The position numbers and the translations under genes were made by a program. Under the pieces are notes generated by a model, which saw only the letters and a program-made list of their open reading frames with translations, had not been told where the DNA came from and did no database searches. Below, in pieces: positions 34,437-44,599 of a stretch of DNA of 64,000 nucleotides. Source of the stretch: Chrysomallon squamiferum (taxonomy: Eukaryota > Mollusca > Gastropoda > Neomphalida > Peltospiridae); assembly GCA_012295275.1 (NCBI GenBank), contig CM022677.1, positions 4,961,597 through 5,025,596 of the forward strand, written 5' to 3'. Within the stretch, counting starts at the first letter, position 1, and every line of letters starts with the position of its first letter.

Positions 34437-36066
34437 TTGTTAGATGTGTGCAGTTTATATGGTGTTCGTGGGTTAAGTCTGCATAGCCTGACAGAAACAC
34501 AGAAAAACTTTTCTCCAGATATTAACACCTTGAAAAAACCACCAGACACCATTTCCAGTTTTATCTCAAAATGTTTACCTCTTTATCTTTTAGAGTAGAT
34601 GGTTTTTTAAATATTGTTTTAGTTTTTGTTATTTGATAAAGTACTGTATCAACAATTTACTTTATAAAGATGTTTTAATATTTTTTAGATGTATCTTTGA
34701 CAGTACAGGTGTAAAATATGGGTGGCATTCATATTTTATAGAAACTTTTTGATCAGTGTTATATCAGCTAATTATGTTTAGTGACTATTCAATACTATCC
34801 AAATTTCTAGGTTTTTACTTTCTATCTTTTGTGTTAGCATCTTTTTTAACTCTTATTATATTTCTGGAATTTGATAAAAGTGCTGTTTTAAAATGTGTAC
34901 TTATTATTTAATGTTTCCTTGGTGTCTGTTTATATGTTATTTGTGTGGAGCAAGAGAAAGAGATTTATATTCTGCTGCCATTGTATGTGTGTATCTATGC
35001 CACACACGTGTGTGTGTGCAAAAACAACTTTCTTTCATTTTATGAATGCTAACAAACCTCAGTACTTAAATATGTATTAGTCAGTGATGTTATTTAAAAA
35101 ATGTATTATAATGTATTATTACTTTTATATTAATATATTTTAATTTTTTTTAATTCTCAAAATTTGCTTGTTTCACTGTTAATGTGAGATGTTTGCAATA
35201 TTTGGATCATGCAGTTTTGAAATCAACATCAAAAAGTCTTCAGATATAAATGTTAATTCCATTATTATTAAATCACTTTGAACAACAAATGTCCAATATT
35301 TTCAACAATATGTTTTCATTTGCTGGGTTTTGTTCCCTTTTGTTTGGTTGTGTGATGTTTATTTTAATTTTATTTAATGTGTGTTGGTGTGATATATAAT
35401 GGATTTGTCAGTTTTTTGTAATGTTAACATTTTAGTATTAAAATATAACTAATAATTTAATGAAAGTTAAACATTATTTCAATAAATTATGTAATTTGCT
35501 ATCTAATTAATGTTTGACTATAAAACACTTATCTGGATTCCCTTATCGAATATATTTAGAATCAAAATTAACTCAAAATGAATATATCATTTAATAATAT
35601 AGGTTTTGTTGATAATATGGCGGTGATTTTATATAAAAAGTTTAATAATTTTAGTAAAGAAAAGTCTCTGTTGTGCTGTGCATCAAACAACTAAGACATT
35701 TCACCATTTCAGCTCTTCAGATGAAAACAAAAAAATCCTCATTCATAATTTGTGTTCTTTATAATTATACTATTGCCAAAAAAATGTTCTTTTCAATGTC
35801 TGTTTATTACAAAATATTTTTTATTAGTATTTATTATTTTTATTTTTTTCTGTTGTATATTTCTGATTATGTAATTTTAAAAAGTAGCTGGCAGTCAAAT
35901 GGAGAAAATTAAAGAATACTTTTTGAAAAAAGGACAGAAACAATATTATTTCTTTATTTCTTTATTATTTATTATGGTTTATTATGGTTTATTATTATTA
36001 TTATTATTATTGTTGTTGTTGTTGTTGTTGTTATTAATATTATTATTATTATTATTATTATTATTG

Positions 36067-36113
<47 letters not shown>

Positions 36114-37132
36114 GGAAGAAATAGTTTCATAAAAGTTGGGTGTTGTTAGGTGGGATTTTCTCTTTTCTTGAAGAATTTTATTTAAAAATACATTCATTCA
36201 AACAATGTGTGTGTGCATGTGTGTGCGTAAATTAATTTGGACAAAGAACTTCATCTGTTTTAACTGTTATTTGTTTTGTTTTTAAAAAACGTTAATGTTT
36301 TCAGGATAAAAATATAATACTTAAAAGTTTCTAAATTTTTCCTCTTTTATATTCTTCTGTCTCAATCATCCTCATACATTTTTCTTTCATTTCTGTATAT
36401 TTTTCTCTCATTCAATTTCATTTAATTTTATTTTTTCTTATTGTATTTCTGTTCTTTAATCTAGTTATGAATCTGTGTTCTGTTTTCTAGTCTGTCTGTC
36501 GGTCTGTCGATTTTTAAAGAATGGTTGTGAAATACCTACATGAATGCTCAATAATAATTTGTAGTAGTTCTATTTTTAATTTTTTTCTCTCATTTTTTCA
36601 TCATGCTTGGAAAAAAGAAAAAAAAATATATTCCATTTTCATTTGTCTTTTTGTTAAAAATAAATGATTAGTGAAAATATTTTTGTTGTTGTTATTTTTC
36701 TCTGTTATTCTGTTATTGTTAACATGTTACAGCTAATATCTTCATTTATAAAAAACTGGTATGTTTTAACTACTACTTCTACTATATGCTACTTCTACTA
36801 TTACTACTACTACTATTACTGCTGCCAGTCAGGCAATTTATACTACTACTACTACTCCTACTATTATTGCTACTACTAACAATAATAATATTTAATACAA
36901 AAATAATGTAATAAAAATGTCTCAAGCCTTTTTACCATAAACCATTACACGATACCAAGCAGTTCAGTCTTTCAAGAGTTTTGTACTTGACATTGTTAAA
37001 ACTGAACAAATCAGAAAACTTATTACTATTATTATTATTATTATTATTATTATTGTTGTTGTTGCTGTTGTTTTAATACTAATAATAATAATAATTATTA
37101 TTGTTATTTTATTATTATCATTGCGGTTATTA

Positions 37133-37179
<47 letters not shown>

Positions 37180-37570
37180 AAAAGGAAAAGACGTGCAGAT
37201 GTAATTTTATGAGTTTCTGTAGTTACAGGATAAATAAATTGTTGGGGAAAGTATAATCTACTTAATCACATAATCGAAAGAGAAATAACAAAGTAAAGTA
37301 TTCGGAACGGGAAATTAATCGTGTTCTCTGTAACTTATTAATTTCTCACAAAGTACATTTAATTTATGCACCCCACAACAGTAAACGCCATGAAGGAAAT
37401 ACATTTGTAAAGTGGGATTTATGTTTTGAAATTTCAAAAATCATGTCTCAAATTCACCCTAGCATGCAGAGTTCACGTGAGTTCATATTATTGGTTGTTG
37501 TTTTTTTACATTGTTTTGCATGTTATTATTATGTTATAATTTATTCATATAATAAACATGAATCGGTTAG
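34437..37570. repeat. Non-coding interval rich in ATT/GTT/ACT tracts
   Basis: Long trinucleotide tracts at 35990-36115 (ATT with GTT inside), 36765-36893 (ACT/ATT) and 37021-37178 (ATT/GTT). Long poly-Leu and poly-Asn open frames here are artefacts. Confidence 0.85.
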
Positions 37571-37574
37571 AGAA

Positions 37575-37693
37575 TATGCATGACGTCACTGCCACAGAAT
37601 CCCGAAGTATCGCTTCGAGACTATATTGAAAGCGCTCGATCCGGGGACACCTCAAGAATTACTGTAATTAAGAACGTAATTAAAATTTGGACG

Positions 37694-37728
<35 letters not shown>

Positions 37729-37840
37729 TTTTGTATGGATACTGGGTTTACGTCATGACATTTTACTGTGCGTTAGTGTTCTTCACTTCGCTGTGGATTA
37801 CCTCTGGACCGGTGAATTTAGCGGACGAATAAGGTAGGTT
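37575..37840 (+). promoter_or_regulatory. CpG patch with perfect CRE and a short open frame
   Basis: TGACGTCA at 37581-37588 is a perfect palindromic CREB/ATF site. An ATG at 37580 overlaps it and opens MTSLPQNPEVSLRDYIESAR, SGDTSRITVIKNVIKIW, then an (AT)n tract (37696-37724). CpGs are frequent through 37670 and again at 37800-37900. A donor-like AATAAG|GTAGGT lies at about 37832. It could be a promoter and first exon for a plus-strand gene; linkage to the ErbB locus 4 kb on is only positional. Confidence 0.4.
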
Positions 37841-37937
37841 GAGTTTTGTTTTCCAAAATGACAGGAAACTCAAAAACGCGCGCTTCGTTCTCCACGGGCC
37901 TTAGTTTTATTTTTATTTTTCATTTTAGGGTTTAAAG

Positions 37938-38130
37938 CAGGGGTGCGCAAACTGAGCCGTGGGAAGGATGTCGCCTCGTCACATTTACGTTACAGAAATT
38001 CATTGCTAGAAAATCAGGTAAAGTCATGTATGTTACGCTTTCAGATTTTAAGTAATCACAAATGAAATTTGTGCGGCCAGTGAAGTTAAAGCGGAGCGGC
38101 CTGTAAGATCTGAAAGTTTGCGCAGCACTG
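37938..38130 (+). mobile_element. hAT-type MITE with 8-bp target-site duplication
   Basis: Element begins 'CAGGGGTGCGCAAACT' and ends 'AGTTTGCGCAGCACTG'. These are imperfect terminal inverted repeats (the first ten bases inward match fully: AGTTTGCGCA). Flanks are GTTTAAAG at 37930-37937 and GTTTAGAG at 38131-38138, an 8-bp duplication with one mismatch. TIR form (CAGGGGT-), 8-bp duplication and 193-bp length fit a non-autonomous hAT element. No coding capacity. Confidence 0.85.
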
Positions 38131-38574
38131 GTTTAGAGCGATGACTAGAGGGACAAATGTAGTCTGTGTACTGAATTAGAGGAAAGCGAGAACGGTTAGA
38201 AAAGATACTGAACCACTGTCTTCATCTGCTTATTTTCTTAGACATATTCTTGTACAGAATGTAAACTTTACAATCTTATAGTTAATATTTCAAAATAGCT
38301 TCTATCTCAACAACAACTATATTAATAAAACATTTAAAAAAAAAAAAAACTCCGAAATTTAAGAAAAAATAGTAGTTTCTTTGAGAAATATAAAATTTAA
38401 TTTGAAAAGTTGTATGAATGTAAACTCTGTTACAGTGTTGTATAGTTAATTATAGTGTTATGTTTAAGTGTATATTATTTTGTTTCTTAATTCCTTCTAT
38501 TTATTCCTATCCTTCCTTCACCACACTCTTTAACATGATTAGCCATTCTTCTGTTTGTCTCCATTTCTTTCAAA

Positions 38575-38575
38575 A

Positions 38576-38640
<65 letters not shown>

Positions 38641-38660
38641 AACACACACACCGATATACA
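38575..38660. repeat. (TC)n then (CA)n microsatellite
   Basis: Pure (TC)n at about 38580-38636, followed by ACACACAC. Confidence 0.95.
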
Positions 38661-38929
38661 GTCACTAAGAATCATATCTACATAAACAAGTCACTGAAAA
38701 TAGCCTTGTTGCCCAAATCCAATTTTTATTTTTGAAAAACATTACACCAGCACTTATCTACTGTTTTACTTTGATCTTACTCATCACTTCCCTGTCCCTA
38801 GAGAATTAACACACCCCTCAAAAATATTCAACAGATCTGTATACCTCCTACATCATATATATATAAATGTTAGTAATGTTAGTAATAAATTATCTGTAAA
38901 GAAAACAAGAACATTGTGATTTTAAAATC

Positions 38930-39406
38930 AGTTTTATTTCAATTACAGAAAGTGGTAAATTTTAGTTTTTAAAATTACTTCATTTAATAGTTGTTAACAC
39001 ACTAATTTCAAAAACCATATTTATTTCATTTAATAGAAAAATAGTAAAAAAAACCTATAATTTTCAAAAATCATTTTATTTCATATAACAATTAATTGTT
39101 TACAGAAAATATGCATTAACTTTACATTATTTTATTGCATTTAATAATAAATTGTTTACAGAAAATAGTAAAAAGAAATAGCAAAATGGTTTTAAAAATT
39201 GCTTTTATTTCATATATAATGTTTACACTAAATAGTTAAAAAAACAACAAAGTAATTTATAAAAATAGTTTCAGTTTACTTCATTTCATTTAAAGTTTAC
39301 TAAAGTTTTAGTAATAAAAATAAAAACAGTTAAGTACTGAGCAGAAAACAAAGACTAAGACTGAATTAATTTTAAAATAGGTTTAATGTTAATACATTTT
39401 TCATAA

Positions 39407-39464
<58 letters not shown>

Positions 39465-39470
39465 TGTTGT
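38930..39470 (+). repeat. Diverged ~75-bp units and dispersed-repeat copy 1
   Basis: From 38930 to 39310 about five diverged units share TTTATTTCAT(T/A)TAA and GTTTACAGAAAATA words. The end (about 39260-39470) is homologous to 51190-51350: TTAGTAATAAAAA, AAAACAAAGA, CTAAGACTGAAT, AATTTTAAAAT, GTTTAAT(G/A)TTAATA and then GA repeats (39412-39460). Confidence 0.75.
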
Positions 39471-40287
39471 TTTTTTGTTTCTATTATTTTTTACTCCTTT
39501 AAGTTCTGTTCTTGTTTTATTTATTTATTTATTTATTTACTAAAGGAGTAATGTTGTCCTTGCTAGTAACTGTGGTGAGTTAGTAGTTGGAAGAATGTTT
39601 GATTACTGCATTTTGCAGTTTCCCAAGGGGGATCCTATTTTTATTTTGTTTTTATAATCACAATGAAGCCCATTTTAGGTGTAATAATTTTTGGTTTTGA
39701 TGGTCAGTTACCAGAATGTCTAGCTCAGATAATGTAATTAGAGATGGTTCTTATTGTTATTTATTTTAATGATGATTGTCATGAGGCTTTGTTTGGGTTA
39801 TCAGATAATTGGTTTGACTAGACACTTAAATGTCTGTTGCAGATTTCTAAAGAAAATAAGCGAATGACAAATTACAGTTAATCAAAACAATTTGAAATGA
39901 TTGGTGTGTTTTGAATTTAAATTTGATACTTTTATTTCTCATTGCTCAATAACAGTGAGGCCTTTTTTCATCTTTTTTTTACAGTTTTGTTAGCAACAGA
40001 TAAAACAATATTTATCATATTAACTGATACTGAAAAAAAAAGTTAAAAAAAAGAAAAATAAACATACAGACAAATAAACAATAAATAAAATAATAATTAA
40101 ATAAAAATAAAAAATAGATAATAAAATAAAGTAAATAAAAATTGTTATTTAAAGTTCATTTTCTGATATGAACAGTTTAATAATAATAATCTTTTATTAG
40201 AAAATATTCACTTTAACAAACCTAAGTAACTTATATTCCTTAAGGTTATATTCATTTGTTACTTAGGTTTTTTTCCTTTTTTTTAAT

Positions 40288-40291
40288 TTTA

Positions 40292-40348
<57 letters not shown>

Positions 40349-40377
40349 ACTACTAGTACTATTACTACTACTACCAC

Positions 40378-40426
<49 letters not shown>

Positions 40427-40430
40427 TTAT
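40288..40430. repeat. (ATT)n tract with ACT centre
   Basis: ATT repeats at about 40290-40345, a short ACT/AGT block, then ATT repeats to 40427. Poly-Ile/poly-Asn frames on either strand are artefacts. Confidence 0.95.
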
Positions 40431-40569
40431 TTCTAGTATTATTCTGAAAGAGCATGTTACAATGATAAGATAAAAGATGTAAAATTGTTCATACAAGTGT
40501 TTGTATGTATAACAGACATTTTGTTGATAGTAAATGAGTTGGCCCAGGATAAACATGTACTGAAACAAG

Positions 40570-40609
40570 CACAGCTACACAAACACACACTCACACACAC
40601 ACACCCACC

Positions 40610-40643
<34 letters not shown>

Positions 40644-40921
40644 TGCTTATAAACTATACCTGTTCAGGAAAACAAAATTCTGAAACCATTTTAGTCCCTT
40701 ACTGTCTCTCTGTCTCACTGTCTCTCTCTCTGGTATGTTTGTGTGTGGCTGTCTCACTGTCTCTGTCTCTCTCTGTATGTTTATGTGTGGCTGTCTCTTT
40801 GGCTCACTGTCACTGTCTCTCTGTATGTTTATGTGTGGCTGTCTCTGTCTCTGTCTTTCTGGTATGTTTGTGGCTGTCTCACTGTCTCTGTCTTTCTCTC
40901 TGGTGTGTTTATGTGTGGCTG

Positions 40922-40954
<33 letters not shown>

Positions 40955-40990
40955 GGTATGTTTATGTGTGGCTGTCTCTGTGCTGTATTC
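40570..40990. repeat. (CA)n and GTGTGGCTGTCTC minisatellite
   Basis: (CA)n at about 40600-40640. From 40735 to 40985 five or more variable-length units of 'GTATGTTTATGTGTGGCTGT' plus (CTGTCT)n. Several frames stay open by periodicity. Confidence 0.9.
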
Positions 40991-41317
40991 AAGAATACCT
41001 TCATCTTCATACATTCTCTTTTTACAAAATAACAAAACTCTTAAAAAAGCAAAAATGTCTTATCTTCAATACCAAATGTCACAAAATCAGATAAATTTGA
41101 CATGAAGCAATAAACTTCCCATAATTCCCAAGTGCTAAATACTGTTAACTACTACTTCCTGTTAATTGTTATGTGCAAAGGAAAATACATTTTGAGTAAT
41201 CTCCCTTCGGTAAATCATACATTACCAATATTGTAATATTGGAATTATAATAATTTTGTTAGTTACATTATTATATCAGTTTTATCTCAGATTAAAGCAC
41301 ATAATGTCATTAGTTAA

Positions 41318-41354
41318 TTTAATAATAATAATAATAATGATAATAATAACAATA

Positions 41355-41385
<31 letters not shown>

Positions 41386-41545
41386 TGAACAAGAACAGTA
41401 ATAGTAATGACTGTATTTTGTATTGCAGTATTGGAAGATACGTTACCAGCGTTTACATGAGCAATTATTTTTATTTTATTTTTATTGTTATTGTTATTGT
41501 TATTGTTATTATTATTATTATTATTATTATTTTTTTATTTTTTTA
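41318..41545. repeat. AAT then ATT/GTTATT tracts before the ErbB membrane exon
   Basis: (AAT)n at about 41320-41384; (GTTATT)n and (ATT)n at about 41486-41531. Confidence 0.9.
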
Positions 41546-41592
41546 TTTTACATAGTTTCAGATTTTCTGAATGTTTTGTTTTATTTTCACAG

Positions 41593-41750
41593 TGATGAAA
41601 AGAAGAAAACTGTAATAATCTCAGTTATAGGGGTTTGTTTCTGATCGGGTTATTGTGGCTGAATTTTGATATCACTGGCACAAGAGAGCAAAGGTGAAGA
41701 GGAAGACTGAGGCAATCAGAGCTAAGATGTCTGGTCATGAAGAAACTGAG
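41593..41750 (+). pseudogene. EGFR/ErbB-like: ErbB transmembrane/juxtamembrane exon, broken
   Basis: Between TTTTCACAG and GTGAGT. First frame DEKKKTVIISVIGVCF then TGA at 41642. From 41670 another frame reads 'YHWHKRAKVKRKTEAIRAKM' and SGHEETE to the donor, the basic juxtamembrane segment that follows the ErbB membrane helix. At least one frameshift and two stops. Confidence 0.8.
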
Positions 41751-42054
41751 GTGAGTTTCTTTTATCAGACTGATCTGATATTAAACACACACTTATCTGT
41801 TTTATAGACAGATATATATATATATACATTATATTTATTTTATTCACATTTCTGTGTGAGTAACTTTTTTATGTAATATGTTTATATTGTATATTTACGT
41901 AAACATACGACCTTCAGTCATATCACATTCAAATGATTTTTTTATGTACAAAATTATAAAAGTTTGTTAGCCAGTTGTTCTTAATCTGATACAAATGCAT
42001 GATGCAGGATGGTAAAGACATACACACATCTATAAGTAAATGTTTTTATTTCAG

Positions 42055-42159
42055 CCCCTGACAGTTAAACCTGACCCAACCCAGCTGAGACTGGTAAAAG
42101 AATCTGAACTGAAACAAGGAGGAATTGTTGGCTACGAAGTATTTGGAACGGTATATAAG
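42055..42159 (+). pseudogene. EGFR/ErbB-like: ErbB glycine-loop exon
   Basis: 35 codons between TTTCAG and GTGAGA, open: PLTVKPDPTQLRLVKESELK then 'QGGIVGYEVFGTVYK'. The nucleotide-binding loop G-x-G-x-F-G has lost its second Gly (GYEVFG). Confidence 0.92.
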
Positions 42160-42194
42160 GTGAGAATAAAATTACATATCTTTGGTATCATTAC

Positions 42195-42374
42195 TGTTGC
42201 AACTACTGTTACTAGTACTATTACTATTATTACTATTATTATTGTTATTGTTATTAGTATTACTTTCCCTTTTATTATTATCATTGTTACTGTCATTATT
42301 ATTGTTATTATTATTATCATTACTGTTATTGTTTTTGTTGTTGTTGTTGTTGTTGTTGTTGTTATTATTATTAA
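42195..42374. repeat. Mixed ATT/ACT/GTT tract in ErbB intron
   Basis: ATT/ACT-type imperfect repeats, ending in a pure (GTT)n block at about 42334-42362 just before the next acceptor. Confidence 0.9.
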
Positions 42375-42378
42375 CCAG

Positions 42379-42654
42379 GGATACTGGATACCAGAAGGTA
42401 GAAAATGTCAAGATTCCAGTAGCTATTAAAGAGTTACAGGATGGGACTCCTAACCAGATCAAGGAGCTGTTGGAGGAGGCATGGGTGATGGCGTCAGTGA
42501 AGCATCCTTATTGTGTCAGAATCCTTGCAGTGTGAATGATGGCACAGATGATGTTGATCACTCAGCTGATGTCACTTGGCTGTGTTCTCCTGAGAAAAAA
42601 AAAGACCTCATTGAATCTAAAGTCCTCCTCAACTGATGTACTCAGATAGCCAGT
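42379..42654 (+). pseudogene. EGFR/ErbB-like: ErbB VAIK and alpha-C exon, broken
   Basis: GYWIPEG, one extra base near 42400, then ENVK 'IPVAIKELQDGTPNQIKELL' EEAWVMASVKHPYCVRILAV, TGA (about 42532), MMAQ 'MMLITQLMSLGCVL', a frameshift near 42590, KKKDLIESKVLLN, TGA in place of Trp, CTQIAS and GTGAGT. The ATP-anchoring Lys and alpha-C Glu region are still visible. An A-run AAAAAAAAA at 42595-42603 is the likely slip site. Confidence 0.92.
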
Positions 42655-42677
42655 GTGAGTGTTGTCAAATATACACC

Positions 42678-42709
<32 letters not shown>

Positions 42710-43135
42710 GCACACACAGAGACACACTTACACACAATACACACAGAGACACCCACATACTACACATAGATGCACACAGACACACACACGTACACAAAAA
42801 CACAATACACACAACACACACAGATATATACAACACACATATACACACAACTCAGAGAGACATACAAACACATGCTTAATCACACACATACACAACACAT
42901 ATAAACTGTTGTTTTCAGGGAATGATTTAGTTAGAGGAAAGGGGAATTGTCGATAGAGATCTAGTGCTGTACGTGTTGTGTGTGTTGTGTACGTGTGTGT
43001 GTACTGTTTGTGTACGTGTGTGTGTGTACTGTTTGTGTATTGGTGTGTGTTGTTTGTGTGTGTTGTGTACGTGTGTGTGTGTTGTGTATGTGTGTGTGTG
43101 CTGTTTGTGTATGGGTGAATATTTGACAACACTGA
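42655..43135. repeat. Inverted repeat around the catalytic-loop exon
   Basis: The left arm from the donor, GTGTGAGTGTTGTCAAATAT and ACACCCATACACAC (about 42653-42690), reappears as reverse complement at about 43098-43135 (GTGTATGGGTG, 'AATATTTGACAACACTGACA'). Between them a CA-rich half (42676-42900) faces a GT-rich half (42965-43100), with the short HRD exon at the centre. Confidence 0.8.
42919..42975 (+). pseudogene. EGFR/ErbB-like: ErbB catalytic-loop exon remnant
   Basis: After GTTTTCAG: GMI, TAG, 'LEERGIVDRDLVLYVL'. It matches G-M-x-Y-L-E-(x)-R-x-x-V-HRDLAARNVL. His of HRD reads Asp, and AARN is replaced by a shortened VLY. The exon then runs straight into a GT-rich tract, with no donor recognised. 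Confidence 0.85.
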
Positions 43136-43459
43136 CACTAACAATGTACTTGGTGAGCATTCTTTGTCAACTAAGTATTTTAAAAGCATTTTATTTTCAC
43201 ATTTTCTTGTTTGTTTGTTTTTGTTTTGTTTTTCTTTTCTTTTTGTTTGCTGATGTTTATTTTTTGTTTTCTTTTTTAAATTGGTGTAGTTTTCTAGATC
43301 CAACAGAAAGTAGTTTTTTTTCTTCCTCTATTTAAAAAATATTTATTTTCCTTTTAAAGTTTAATTAGAATCTTTGTTAGTCAGCTTAACAAAACAATAA
43401 ATAAATAAATAAGTAAATATATTTTCAAGATTTCAAATAATAGTACTTATAACAATTTT

Positions 43460-43592
43460 ATGCAATAGTAGTAGTAGAAGTAGTAGTAATAACAACAATA
43501 ATAATTATAATAGTAATAACAGTAATAATAATAGTAGTAGTAGTAGTAATAATAACAGTAATAATGATAATAATAATAATAATAATAATAAT
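43460..43592. repeat. AGT/AAT/AAC trinucleotide tract
   Basis: (AGT)n and (AAT)n blocks interleaved, before the DFG exon. Confidence 0.9.
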
Positions 43593-43630
43593 CACTGAAA
43601 TTATATTTATTTAATTTGTTTAACTTTATA

Positions 43631-43735
43631 CAAACCCCGAATCAGGTGAAGATCACAGATTTTGGATTAGCTAAACTTCTTGATTACAATGAGGAAGAGT
43701 ACTAAGCTGGTGGTGGAAAAGTGAATGGAACATTA
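43631..43735 (+). pseudogene. EGFR/ErbB-like: ErbB DFG exon with TAA
   Basis: 'QTPNQVKITDFGLAKLLDYN' EEEY, TAA, AGGGKVNG. DFG is intact; TAA takes the place of the His after EEEY. No AG acceptor stands immediately before QTPNQ, suggesting that the exon was split from its HRD half or its splice site was lost. Confidence 0.9.
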
Positions 43736-43983
43736 GTAATTCACATTTCTCACTAATCAAAAACACTGATAAATTGGTTCAAATTCAGATTTTAAATATT
43801 GAAGTTTAAATTCTGTTTTCTTATTAATAGGGAACTTACAAACTGAAACTTGGAATAGTCTTAGTTGAGTTTTTTATTAACTGGGAACATTGATATGCTG
43901 AAATTTTGAAAAGATTAAATTTCATATATTATAAACTGGAAAATATATGAAAAACGAGATTTTTTTTTTTTTCACTGTTTCAG

Positions 43984-44047
43984 ATGCCAATCAAGTGGTT
44001 AGCTCTGGACAGAATATTCACACACAAAACTGATGTCTGGAGTTATG
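43984..44047 (+). pseudogene. EGFR/ErbB-like: ErbB P+1 loop exon
   Basis: 64 bases between GTTTCAG and GTATAA, open: 'MPIKWLALDRIFTHKTDVWS' YG. In-frame loss of about three residues after E/D compared with the family's ALE-x-I-x-x-R-x-(F/Y)-TH. Correct phase into the next exon. Confidence 0.92.
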
Positions 44048-44429
44048 GTATAACCTTCTTTTTATCTTTTATCCTTTTTTATAATTTTAATGCAGAAATG
44101 ACATTTGAATATGTAAGATGCATCAATTTTAATCCGTGTTTGTAAAATGAAAAATATATATAATAAAGTGTACTTCGAAGAACAAACAGTCTAAACACAT
44201 TTCTCTTACTTTGAGTCATTTTGAAATTAATATTTTTAATACTAATTTTTACTAACAATAAAGTATGAAAATTTATATTACAGGTTCATTAACGATATAC
44301 TGAATCTTAATTTTTCTTGCTTTGTGATAGTAAAAATATTTCACTGATACAGAATGTAAACAAATTTGAAACTGATGGAGGTGACTAATTTTTAAAATAT
44401 TTTTTATTTGTTTTGTTGTTGTTGTTCAG

Positions 44430-44570
44430 GAGTCACTGTGTGGGAACTGTTTATGTTTGGTCAAACACGATACGACAACATCCACGAAGTTCTCCATTTC
44501 CTGAAGAGCGGAGAGTGACTGCCACAGTCTCCAATCTGCTCCATTTACGTCTACATCATCATCATCAAGT
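44430..44570 (+). pseudogene. EGFR/ErbB-like: ErbB C-lobe exon with TGA
   Basis: 'VTVWELFMFGQTRYDNIHEV' LHFLKSGE, TGA at 44516-44518 (replacing the Arg of GER), LPQSPICSIYVYIIIIKC and GTAAGT. Splice phases on both sides are as expected. Confidence 0.92.
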
Positions 44571-44599
44571 GTAAGTTTCCTTGTCATAGACATCGTCAT

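Noticed and set aside
40252-40455. Poly-Ile and poly-Asn open frames on both strands
   Set aside because: ATT trinucleotide tract.
42636-43335. Multiple 70-190 codon frames rich in His-Thr or Cys-Val
   Set aside because: CA/GT-rich arms of the inverted repeat; no coding signal except the short HRD exon.
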